A DNA stretch of 5,419 bases from Planctomycetaceae bacterium (GTDB lineage: Bacteria; Planctomycetota; Planctomycetia; Pirellulales; Pirellulaceae), in contig PADE01000183.1 in assembly GCA_002702965.1 (NCBI GenBank), positions 19,562 through 24,980 of the forward strand, written 5' to 3'. Below are positions 1-5,419 of the stretch, piece after piece (the stretch's first letter is position 1; every line of letters starts with the position of its first letter). The position numbers were made by a program, and so were the translations under genes. The notes under the pieces are model-generated. The model did not search any database. It saw only the letters and a program-made list of their open reading frames with translations, and had not been told where the DNA came from.

Positions 1-1
1 T

Positions 2-1246
2 TATCCCATGTCGGTGCAAGTCATGCCGACAATTGTGGGTTGCTGGGAGAATTACAAACTTTACTTGAGCCGCGGATCCGCTCTCTCGAAATGGCATCGC
101 AATGTGCCGAGCTTTTTCACATTTGACGACCACGAATTGGTCAACGACATCTGGGGATCATCCGAAGCCGGCAAACGACATCGCCGCACAGTCTTTCGCG
201 ATATCGGCACACACGCCTGGTACGACTATCTCGGTTGGGCGGATCCGATGGTTCACAACACTCCGATCCATTACGGGCGCGGCGGCATGAAAGCCGGCAG
301 CGACCTGCTAGTCGACAAGAATGTCGACTTCACGAAGCTGCCGTTGAAAGAGATGACGAATCTGCACGTTCACTGGGGAACGCCGGAAGCCGGTGCCAAC
401 GATATTCGTTACGACAACGATGCGGGCAACAAAAACTCGTACGTTTATGACATCAAGTCGGTCGTCGACAAGCACACGTTGAAGTTGCACATGCCTGCCA
501 AGGTGGACGACATGGAATTGAGCTATTCGATTGGACGTCGCAGTTACTCGAAATTTCGTGCGTCGAATTGCGAATTCTTCTTGCTCGACACTCGAGGCGA
601 CCGAGACATGCACGACATTCGTCAGCGAGACAAGCCCGGCGTTTCGATGATCGGCAAACCGCAACGCGAGTGGTTATTGAAGTCGATGCGAGAAAGCGAT
701 GCCGATTTCTTTTTCGTGGTTTCCACAGTTCCATTTATGATCCCACACAGCGGCGCGGGCGGTTTCGAATTCGATGCCGAAAACAAAGAGGAAGCGTGGA
801 CGGGATTTTTCGACGAACGTGAATTGCTGATCCGCGAATGGGAGAAGCTCGGCAAGAAAGTATTCGTCATGACGGGCGATCTGCATAACAGTTTCGCCAT
901 CAAAGTTACCGACAATGTATGGGAGTTTTGTTGCGGACCTCACAATAGCGTGAACCATGTTCCGAAACTGGACGAGAGCGATCGGCCGGCAACGGGCAAA
1001 TGGACGTTCGGTCCCCGCGAGTGCGACATCCGCTGGAGCAGTTACATTCTTCCGGACCTGCCACGTCTGGAACGGCTGTACCCATACTTCTGCGTTGTGC
1101 AGATCAACAATGTTTTCAACATGCCGAAGAAACTGGGCGGCAAGGATCGTTGGGTTGCCTATCCGCACCCGCAAGTCGTCTTCCAATACTACAACGGCCG
1201 CACGGGAGAACTTGCATACGCAGAGGCGATCTCGGTTGATCGGTAA
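2..1246 (+). CDS. PhoD-like alkaline phosphatase / metallophosphoesterase, 5'-truncated by the window edge
   Basis: The reading frame is open to the left edge, so the ATG at 8 is probably internal and the N-terminus (including any export signal) lies outside. Residue numbers count from that ATG (412 aa). Visible PhoD-family motifs in order are FTFDDHELVND (37-47), LLDTRGDRD (192-200), the segment QREWLLKSM (219-227), FVVSTVPFM (236-244) and FVMTGDLHNSF (286-296). In this family the Asp/Asn/His residues of such motifs bind a binuclear metal centre that hydrolyses phosphate mono- or diesters, usually outside the cytoplasm. The GDLHNSF block replaces the more usual GDVH. The C-terminal part (FCCGPHNSVNH, 307-317, and a Tyr-rich beta-like end) looks complete and ends at TAA. 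No neighbour shares its function; the next + strand gene starts about 380 bp later. The fold assignment is fairly sure; the substrate (alkyl phosphates, teichoic-acid-like polymers, phospholipids) cannot be told. Confidence 0.85.
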   Translation, partial: YPMSVQVMPTIVGCWENYKLYLSRGSALSKWHRNVPSFFTFDDHELVNDIWGSSEAGKRHRRTVFRDIGTHAWYDYLGWADPMVHNTPIHYGRGGMKAGSDLLVDKNVDFTKLPLKEMTNLHVHWGTPEAGANDIRYDNDAGNKNSYVYDIKSVVDKHTLKLHMPAKVDDMELSYSIGRRSYSKFRASNCEFFLLDTRGDRDMHDIRQRDKPGVSMIGKPQREWLLKSMRESDADFFFVVSTVPFMIPHSGAGGFEFDAENKEEAWTGFFDERELLIREWEKLGKKVFVMTGDLHNSFAIKVTDNVWEFCCGPHNSVNHVPKLDESDRPATGKWTFGPRECDIRWSSYILPDLPRLERLYPYFCVVQINNVFNMPKKLGGKDRWVAYPHPQVVFQYYNGRTGELAYAEAISVDR

Positions 1247-1276
1247 TGCTGCGCCTCACCTCACCCGACATTTTGG

Positions 1277-1306
1277 CGGACTTCCTTTCGAGTCCGTTCT
1301 GACTCG
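1277..1306. other. Two overlapping, mutually exclusive hairpins downstream of the phosphatase gene
   Basis: CGGACT (1277-1282) pairs with AGTCCG (1291-1296) across an 8-nt loop, while CGAGTC (1289-1294) pairs with GACTCG (1301-1306) across a 6-nt loop. The two stems share bases, so only one can form. They lie 31 bp after the phosphatase stop and are followed by a T-rich but interrupted tract. They could help end phosphatase transcription, but there is no clean U-run, so calling a terminator would go beyond the sequence. The same DNA also lies within the minus-strand frame described at 1261-1488. Confidence 0.4.
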
Positions 1307-1404
1307 GCGACTTTCTTGGTTGTCTTTTCTTCGTCGCTTGCTAGAGGTGAAAACGGTGTCCCCTTTTTGTTGAAGAAATGCCGTTGCCAAAACTCGAACA
1401 GTTT

Positions 1405-1424
1405 TCGTCACCGCCCCGTGACGA
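1405..1424. repeat. Perfect 7-bp inverted repeat around the interrupting stop
   Basis: TCGTCAC (1405-1411) and GTGACGA (1418-1424) are exact inverse complements with a 6-nt GC-rich loop (CGCCCC). The stem contains the TGA that interrupts the minus-strand frame. No T-run follows on either strand, so it is not a typical intrinsic terminator. Confidence 0.5.
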
Positions 1425-1485
1425 TCTCACCGCTCAGAACGACTTCGCAGTCACTGCCAATGCACGCGGCATGGGTTCGGGGTGA

Positions 1486-1507
1486 CATGCAGGTGATGTA
1501 GACTCAG
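1486..1507 (+). repeat. Copy A of a 22-bp dispersed motif (catgcag..gatgtagactcag)
   Basis: This 22-mer matches positions 4556-4577 at 20 of 22 bases; the two differences are adjacent, at its eighth and ninth bases. Similarity also continues loosely to the right (AGCAG follows in both), and an ATGG tetramer sits at the same offset to the left. Unlike the right-hand copy it lacks the matching left arm, so it cannot form the long hairpin seen there. Both copies lie in spacers beside broken minus-strand genes. Confidence 0.6.
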
Positions 1508-1625
1508 CGGAGCAGGAAGTCATGGGATCCAACGGGGCTCTCGTTCTTCGAATTCTGCCCTGACAATCAAGTCCGTGATCCGGGCGGTGCGTCCGTCACT
1601 CAACCTGATCTGTGAGTCTGTTGCT

Positions 1626-4217
1626 ATGACTAGCCATCCAGACCCTGAACCGACCGGGCCCGCACCCGACAGGGATGACTCTCCGGTAGATTCACCAGAA
1701 CAGCAATCGGTTCCGGCAGTGGAATCTGATGCAGTGGAATCCGATGCATACGCGACCATCGCGGTACCGCCTGCAACCGGGCCTTCTGAAGACGAACCCA
1801 CCGTTGTTGATGAATCCGGGACCGTTCACCCGGCGTCTGCCACAGATTCCGATCCGGAAATGACTCTGGCCAAGAAACTGGAAGGTGTCCTGGAGGATTT
1901 TGCGCAGACTCTTGCCCCGGAACATCAGGACCTGGACCGGACACTGTCCACGACCAGCCTGAAGGCAGCGGTAGATTCGGAAAGTGACCAGAGATCACGC
2001 CACGAGTCCTTCTCTCAGTCACGCTCCGTCCGTCCTCGGAGCATTCAGCCGGCTGACAGCACGATCGTGGATGCGGGGAGTACGCCGTCAGCGGATACGG
2101 AATCTCCTGACCGTGATCTGGACTACGTAACGCTGAACAAGCTGGGTGAAGGTGGGATGGGCACTGTGCACCTGGCGCGTCAGGTGGCGCTGGGGCGCGA
2201 GGTGGCCCTGAAGCAGATTCATCAGCGATCCAGCCGCAAGCAATCGATGCGTGACGAGCTCCTGACAGAGGCGGTTCTGACGGGGAAGCTGGAACACCCC
2301 AACATCGTTCCGATTTACGAAGTGGGCGAGTCGGCTGGTGGTGACCTGTTCTATTCAATGAAGAATGTCAAAGGTCACGAGTGGGAGGAGACGATCGATG
2401 ACCTGTTACTGAGGGAGAATCTGAAGATTCTCATTGATGTGTGCGATGCGATCGCGTTTGCTCATGCGGAAGGCGTGATTCATCGGGACCTGAAGCCGCA
2501 GAACATCATGACCGGCGGTTTTGGTGAGGTGCTGGTGCTGGACTGGGGCCTGGCGGTGCTGGCTCACCCCGGTGAAGACGTGACCACTTCTGCGGGTGGT
2601 ACGCCGGGTTGCATGGCTCCGGAGATGATCAATCCACCGTTCCTGGTGGGTCCCCGGAGCGATGTGTACCTGCTGGGTGCGATCCTGTTCCGTTTTCTGA
2701 CGGGTCAGGCACCGCATGCCGGCAAATCAGCGCGGGATAGTCTGACATCTGCATCCAGAAACGAGATTGTCGATCCGGATGCGGAGCGGATGCAGTCCCT
2801 GGACCCGACTGGTGAGTTACTGGGTGTGGCGTTGCAGGCAATGGCGACTGAGCCGGCGGATCGTTATCAGACGGTGGGTGAGTTCCAGGCTGCGATTCGC
2901 GAGTATCTTGCTCACGAGGAGAGCATCGAACTCGCCGCTCGGGCTGCCGACCATCTGGAGGACGCCAGGCAGAGTAAGGGGTATGACGAGTTCAGCCGGG
3001 CGAGATTTGGCTTCGAGACAGCGCTGGAACAATGGCCGGGCAATGTACGAGCGGCAGAGGGTTTGAACGAAACTCGACGTGACTACGCTCGTACCGCTTG
3101 CGACCGGGGCGACTTCGACCTGGCCCTGACTCTACTGGACGCAGCCGACCCCGATCACGTCGCTCTGATCACATCCATTCAGGATTTCGCGACGGAACGC
3201 GATTCCCGAATGGACCGGATTCGTCGCCTGCGTCGGTTTGGCCTCGCGGCGACTCTGACGATTGGCGTGCTCGCCCTGCTTACGGGAGCCGCCGGCGCGC
3301 TGGGCCTTCATCGAGTGGCGAACCGTCTGAAAGGTGCCATCGACCACGGGCTCAAAATCGAGCGTCTGGCGAATCAGGTCGAAGTCTCGCTGTTACAGGC
3401 TCGACGGCGGGAAAAGGACTTCCTGCTCCGCTGGCGCAGCGAAGGCGTTGAGCAGGCGCGGTCGACCTATGTGACGGCGAACGCGGCGAGTATTGCGGAG
3501 CTCTTCAAGCTGACGAGTGAGCTTGACAAGGAAATCCAGGAGCACCCGCCGTCGGAGGCCGGACACTTCGCACAGGAGCTTACAGACCTGCGCGGGATGA
3601 TCGAGACCTACAGAGATGAATTCGGCCAACTCGTCGAACTCATCCAGACGATGGGAGTCAAAGACACCGGCGGCGTGGGACAGTTCCGAACTGCCGTCCA
3701 CAAGCTGGAAGCGAAGATTCAGAACAGTGAGGACCTGGTTGCTAGCCAGACGACACTGCTCCAACTGCGGCGCCACGAAAAGGACTACCTCTTACGAGGT
3801 GACAACACCTACATCGAGCACACGCAAGAGACCGCCGCGCAGTTGAGACGCGAGATTGAGACAGCGTTGCCCGAAGACGAGTCGCGATTGGCCATACTGG
3901 AACTGCTCGATGCGTATCTCACTGGCTTGTACAAAGTCGCGCGTATTTCCGGAGACATTGACGAACGCACCAGCCTCTTTCGAGGCGCGGCGCACAAAAT
4001 CGAGTCGTCCTCGCACAAATTCGCGGCGACGGGCCTGGTGGAAGGGCGCCGTCAGATCGCTGAGGCCGAGGCCGTTTGCGCGAACGCCTACGCGACCGTC
4101 ACAGCACTCGTCGTCGTGGCCCTCGTGCTTGGTCTGGGCTTCGCATACGTGTTGGGACGGAACCTGACTATTCCGATACGGCTCCTGTCCGGTACCCGTG
4201 CTCGATGCGTTCTGTAG
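1626..4217 (+). CDS. Membrane-bound Ser/Thr protein kinase with duplicated helical (HBM-like) sensor, ending inside HAMP
   Basis: Predicted to phosphorylate Ser/Thr of unknown targets, with the kinase in the cytoplasm and a sensor outside. The start chosen is ATG 1626 (863 aa); a GTG at 1575 is in frame but adds 17 unconvincing residues, and neither start has a good Shine-Dalgarno. In 863-aa numbering: acidic, Ser/Pro-rich disordered region 1-160; kinase about 165-430 with GEGGMGTV (174-181), the ATP-binding Lys in EVALK (196), Glu 215, HRDLKPQN (286-293), DWG (306-308) and MAPE (330-333), all catalytic residues present; helical tail 445-520 like TPR; membrane helix 538-562; long helical region; membrane helix 820-844; HAMP start RNLTIPIRLLS (845-855). 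The helical region holds two copies of one signature, RRREKDFLLR (593-602) and RRHEKDYLLR (715-724), as in bimodular chemoreceptor ligand domains. Only eight residues follow the HAMP start, so the C-terminus is probably lost by rearrangement. The kinase call is secure; the sensor call is probable. Confidence 0.9.
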   Translation: MTSHPDPEPTGPAPDRDDSPVDSPEQQSVPAVESDAVESDAYATIAVPPATGPSEDEPTVVDESGTVHPASATDSDPEMTLAKKLEGVLEDFAQTLAPEHQDLDRTLSTTSLKAAVDSESDQRSRHESFSQSRSVRPRSIQPADSTIVDAGSTPSADTESPDRDLDYVTLNKLGEGGMGTVHLARQVALGREVALKQIHQRSSRKQSMRDELLTEAVLTGKLEHPNIVPIYEVGESAGGDLFYSMKNVKGHEWEETIDDLLLRENLKILIDVCDAIAFAHAEGVIHRDLKPQNIMTGGFGEVLVLDWGLAVLAHPGEDVTTSAGGTPGCMAPEMINPPFLVGPRSDVYLLGAILFRFLTGQAPHAGKSARDSLTSASRNEIVDPDAERMQSLDPTGELLGVALQAMATEPADRYQTVGEFQAAIREYLAHEESIELAARAADHLEDARQSKGYDEFSRARFGFETALEQWPGNVRAAEGLNETRRDYARTACDRGDFDLALTLLDAADPDHVALITSIQDFATERDSRMDRIRRLRRFGLAATLTIGVLALLTGAAGALGLHRVANRLKGAIDHGLKIERLANQVEVSLLQARRREKDFLLRWRSEGVEQARSTYVTANAASIAELFKLTSELDKEIQEHPPSEAGHFAQELTDLRGMIETYRDEFGQLVELIQTMGVKDTGGVGQFRTAVHKLEAKIQNSEDLVASQTTLLQLRRHEKDYLLRGDNTYIEHTQETAAQLRREIETALPEDESRLAILELLDAYLTGLYKVARISGDIDERTSLFRGAAHKIESSSHKFAATGLVEGRRQIAEAEAVCANAYATVTALVVVALVLGLGFAYVLGRNLTIPIRLLSGTRARCVL
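1716..1745 (+). repeat. 15-bp tandem duplication in the disordered N-terminus of the kinase
   Basis: Positions 1716-1730 and 1731-1745 match at 14 of 15 bases, the single difference being silent (TCT/TCC), and encode AVESD twice. It is in frame, within the acidic low-complexity leader, and most likely a replication-slippage product with no effect on folding. Confidence 0.7.
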
Positions 4218-4246
4218 TGCAGCCCTTCCAGGGCCACCACTCGTTT

Positions 4247-4489
4247 CTATCGTCGATCATCGATCCAATCATCACGACTGCCGCTGTCTTCGGAGGGATA
4301 CCATTTGCGTCTCATCAGACGCCAGGCATCTCGCAGCAGCTTTGAAACAAGGAAGAAAGCGCAAAACGCTGCAAAACCGGTTCCCTCATCAATTTTCGGC
4401 CCGTATAAGGCTACTAAGGTGAAAACACCGAGGTAGGCAAAGAGCCATGTGACTCCGATCACCTTTTCAACCTAGAACAGCCAATGCAT
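4247..4489 (-). pseudogene. Small membrane protein gene with a premature TAG at codon 6
   Basis: A strong ribosome-binding site, GGAGGTGA (4502-4495), precedes ATG at 4489-4487. Translation gives MHWLF and then TAG at 4474-4472. The frame then runs on without another stop (VEKVIGVTWLFAYLGVF...) to TAG at 4249-4247. An intact version would be 80 codons: two hydrophobic segments (about codons 11-24 and 34-44), then a basic stretch (RDAWRLMRRKW) and an acidic, Asp-rich end. This is the layout of a small inner-membrane protein with a cytoplasmic tail. TGG to TAG, giving LFWVEKV, is the simplest lesion. A GTG at 4462 could restart translation and yield 71 residues that keep both hydrophobic segments, but its own upstream sequence (GGTTGAAAAG) is a poor site. 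The gene is convergent with the kinase, 29 bp between stops. I do not recognise the family. It could be broken, expressed by reinitiation, or a sequencing error. Confidence 0.55.
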
Positions 4490-4494
4490 TCGCA

Positions 4495-4502
4495 TCACCT
4501 CC
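4495..4502 (-). promoter_or_regulatory. Near-ideal Shine-Dalgarno (GGAGGTGA) for the broken small membrane gene
   Basis: Eight consecutive bases on the minus strand match the canonical anti-Shine-Dalgarno complement, 5 nt before the ATG at 4489. An ATG at 4495-4493 overlaps the motif and is in the same frame. This site decides the start at 4489 and argues that the five codons before the TAG were once the true N-terminus. Confidence 0.65.
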
Positions 4503-4526
4503 GGCACCTGATGTAACCCCGGTGGA

Positions 4527-4572
4527 TCTACATCCCCTGGATGGCACTCCGAAACCATGCAGAGGATGTAGA
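4527..4572. repeat. Long imperfect palindrome, 18-bp stem with 10-nt loop
   Basis: The left arm 4527-4544 (TCTACATCCCCTGGATGG) and right arm 4555-4572 (CCATGCAGAGGATGTAGA) pair at 16 of 18 positions, with mismatches C4536/A4563 and G4540/G4559. The loop is CACTCCGAAA. No U-tract follows on either strand, so a simple terminator is unlikely. It lies 37 bp upstream of the small minus-strand gene's ATG and could be in its 5' leader. Its right arm overlaps the motif shared with 1486-1507, which fits a REP- or MITE-like dispersed element. Confidence 0.65.
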
Positions 4573-4577
4573 CTCAG
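4556..4577 (+). repeat. Copy B of the 22-bp dispersed motif
   Basis: This 22-mer matches 1486-1507 at 20 of 22 bases in the same orientation. Here it makes up most of the right arm of the long palindrome plus five further bases (CTCAG). The presence of a complementary left arm only here suggests that this is the fuller copy of the element. Confidence 0.6.
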
Positions 4578-4598
4578 AGCAGTGCTGGTCTGTGAAAG

Positions 4599-4613
4599 CG
4601 CCTGCGGCAGGCG
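4599..4613. repeat. 15-nt GC-rich palindrome
   Basis: CGCCTGC (4599-4605) and GCAGGCG (4607-4613) are exact inverse complements around a single G. A looser hairpin follows (GTGCA 4646-4650 with TGCAC 4657-4661). The stretch 4573-4640 otherwise shows no convincing gene on either strand. Confidence 0.45.
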
Positions 4614-4640
4614 AGCGCTGAGACGTTGCGACTCGCTGCG

Positions 4641-4961
4641 TTACCGTGCACAACGATGCACCCCCCTTACCCTCACCGCCCGCACCATCGCCAGGATGCC
4701 GTTCTTGAGTGCGTCAGATAATTCGGGCCAGGCGTCGACCACCTCAAGCAGCTCCGCATCAACGACTTGATTGGCTGCATCAGATGCACCGCTTTTTGCA
4801 GCGCCCGTGGGGGCAAGGTGCCTGTTTCCCGGGGCAAACGGCTCTCGCTGGAATCCTGTCCCCGCCACACAGGCCTCAGCCGCGACGACGTCAGAAGTCG
4901 CACGGTTTCGCATCAGCCCCTGCCTGTCAGGGGCTTTTGTCGTTTCTTGCCAGTCGGTGCG
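4641..4961 (-). pseudogene. Possible C-terminal remnant of a planctomycete recombinase/integrase
   Basis: The minus-strand frame ending with TGA at 4641-4643 has an ATG at 4913, but it stays open and coding-like upstream through TDWQETTKAPDRQGL, so the ATG is probably internal. The last third reads VVDAELLEVVDAWPELSDALKNGILAMVRAV (split: VVDAELLEVVDAWPEL, then SDALKNGILAMVRAV). This W-P-x-L-x(3-5)-K/R-x-x-I/L-A-x-V pattern is one I associate with the tails that follow tyrosine-recombinase domains in planctomycetes. That association is from memory and weak. No catalytic recombinase residues are present, so the fragment cannot be active. Its 5' end runs into the ParB-like fragment in a different frame, which points to a breakpoint or frameshift near 4960-4985. 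It could alternatively be an unrelated small hypothetical gene starting at 4913. Confidence 0.3.
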
Positions 4962-5157
4962 TGCGCCTGTAGTGCTCGCTTTTACAGGCGATTCGGGCGA
5001 TGCGTTTGAAATCCCAATCCTCGTCGTAGAGCCGTTTGAGTTCGCGGGCGAAATCCATGCTTCCCGGTTTGGTTCTCGCGATATTCTCGATCAGGGATTG
5101 GAGATGGGCCTCTTTGCGAGTGCACGTGACGACTTCGGCTTTTACTTGTCGCGATGG
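4927..5157 (-). pseudogene. ParB/RepB-like partition protein fragment, truncated at both ends
   Basis: The minus-strand frame from about 5157 down to TGA at 4927-4929 contains EAHLQSLIENIAR followed by a two-helix stretch (MDFARELKRLYDEDWDFKRI, then ARIACKSEHYRR). In ParB/RepB proteins the SLIENIAR-type motif closes the nucleotide/clamp domain, and the helices after it form a helix-turn-helix that binds parS-like DNA. Here both the upstream part of the clamp domain and everything after the first helix-turn-helix are missing; the last 14 codons no longer look like the family. The frame stays open upstream to a TTG at 5388, but that part (rich in Ala, Cys and Arg) reads as antisense to another frame. 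I infer a decayed remnant of a plasmid- or island-borne partition gene. Such ParB-like proteins also serve as regulators on mobile islands, so plasmid origin is not proven. Confidence 0.45.
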
Positions 5158-5191
5158 TGATGGACAATATCGTTCAAAGCCGCAAAGGCGA

Positions 5192-5419
5192 ATGAGCCTC
5201 GACCGTCGTTCGTTCAGCGTTTGGAAATTGTGGCAACGGGCTATTCTGGCCGGGGCGTCCCATGCTGCATTGAGCGCGGCGCACATCAACGCCCGCTCAC
5301 AGGCCATTGTCGTCTGCACAATGGTCGCAGTGGAACCGACTCGCTTCTTCAACCACGAGCTGTCCAATGAATGCCGCTCCAAAGCCAACTACTTGGATCA
5401 CACCCATCGCCCTTTTGGC
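5192..5419 (+). CDS. Hypothetical protein, 3'-truncated by the window edge
   Basis: An ATG at 5192 opens a frame that remains free of stops to the right edge (76 codons, starting MSLDRRSFSVWKLWQRAI). Third positions are rich in C and G, and the residues are varied, including several Trp, His and Phe, as in real proteins. A weak AAAGG lies three bases before the ATG. The frame is also open upstream of the ATG over the ParB-like fragment, so the start is uncertain. The exactly opposed minus frame is stop-free from the right edge to about 5300, so the strand is not settled. I do not recognise the protein and see no motif. It is more plausible than the long minus-strand frame overlapping it. Confidence 0.3.
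   Translation, partial: MSLDRRSFSVWKLWQRAILAGASHAALSAAHINARSQAIVVCTMVAVEPTRFFNHELSNECRSKANYLDHTHRPFG

Larger units (their letters stand above)
1261..1488 (-). pseudogene. Small coding-like minus-strand frame interrupted by one in-frame TGA
   Basis: Reading the minus strand from ATG at 1488-1486 gives 26 codons (starting MSPRTHAACIGSD) up to TGA at 1410-1408. The same frame then continues without another stop for 48 codons, starting RKLFEFWQRHFFNKKGTPF, until TGA at 1263-1261. Both halves have ordinary amino-acid composition. The second ends in a highly charged tail (EEKTTKKVAESERTRKEVRQ), which is how soluble bacterial proteins often end. The simplest reading is a gene of about 75 codons with one nonsense change. 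I do not recognise the family. No Shine-Dalgarno precedes the ATG, and the ATG lies inside a motif repeated at 4556-4577. An open + strand frame of 61 codons (1316-1501) overlaps it, so the coding strand is not certain. It may also be part of a dispersed planctomycete repeat rather than a lone gene. Confidence 0.35.

Noticed and set aside
674..1186. A 170-codon minus-strand frame opposite the phosphatase
   Set aside because: It is antisense to conserved PhoD motifs, and no family features are visible.
1316..1501. A + strand frame of 61 codons in the spacer
   Set aside because: It overlaps the minus-strand frame at 1261-1488, is rich in Ser, Arg and Cys in a shadow-like way, and has no ribosome site. 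It may mean only that the region is a repeat.
1575..1625. GTG at 1575 as the start of the kinase gene
   Set aside because: It has no Shine-Dalgarno and adds 17 residues unlike the acidic leader that begins at ATG 1626. It remains possible but less likely.
1630..2358. A 242-codon minus-strand frame opposite the kinase
   Set aside because: It is rich in Pro, Ser, Arg and Cys without any motif, and lies fully opposite a strongly supported kinase sequence.
4527..4572. Intrinsic terminator between the kinase and the right-hand genes
   Set aside because: The stem is strong, but no run of T follows on either strand and it is more than 300 bp beyond the kinase stop.
5160..5388. N-terminal extension of the ParB-like frame to a TTG at 5388
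   Set aside because: This part does not resemble the clamp domain expected before SLIENIAR, and is better explained as antisense to the + frame at 5192-5419.
1..5419. CRISPR array, tRNA or rRNA genes
   Set aside because: No regularly spaced repeats, cloverleaf-like blocks or rRNA-like conserved stretches were seen on either strand.

Overview
The window looks like an accessory region of a planctomycete (Planctomycetota) chromosome. This is inferred from three things: the Ser/Thr kinase with a DWG (not DFG) magnesium motif and a C-terminal helical tail followed by a membrane segment, the PhoD-like phosphatase of the type common in this phylum, and generally weak Shine-Dalgarno signals. No rRNA, tRNA or CRISPR array was seen.

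Left part (1-1246): the 3' portion of a PhoD-like alkaline phosphatase/metallophosphoesterase gene on the + strand, cut by the window edge. Middle-left (1247-1625): a spacer of about 380 bp that is not empty. It holds a coding-like minus-strand reading frame broken by one TGA, several hairpins, and a 22-bp motif that recurs 3 kb further on. Centre (1626-4217): one large + strand gene for a membrane-anchored Ser/Thr kinase. Its extracytoplasmic part is a duplicated helical sensor like those of chemoreceptors. The protein stops a few residues into what looks like a HAMP domain, so the expected output domain is missing.

Right part (4218-5419): a gene graveyard. A small minus-strand membrane-protein gene has an excellent Shine-Dalgarno and ATG but a TAG at codon 6. 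Upstream of it lies an 18-bp-stem palindrome carrying the second copy of the 22-bp motif. Then come a minus-strand fragment resembling the C-terminal tail of a planctomycete recombinase, a minus-strand fragment resembling ParB/RepB partition proteins, and an open + strand frame leaving the right edge.

The genes do not form a pathway. The phosphatase and the kinase are separated and unrelated. The most notable points are the kinase-plus-helical-sensor architecture, its abrupt end in HAMP, and the cluster of broken genes and repeats beside that end, which together suggest past rearrangement. All family assignments rest on motif recognition by eye.
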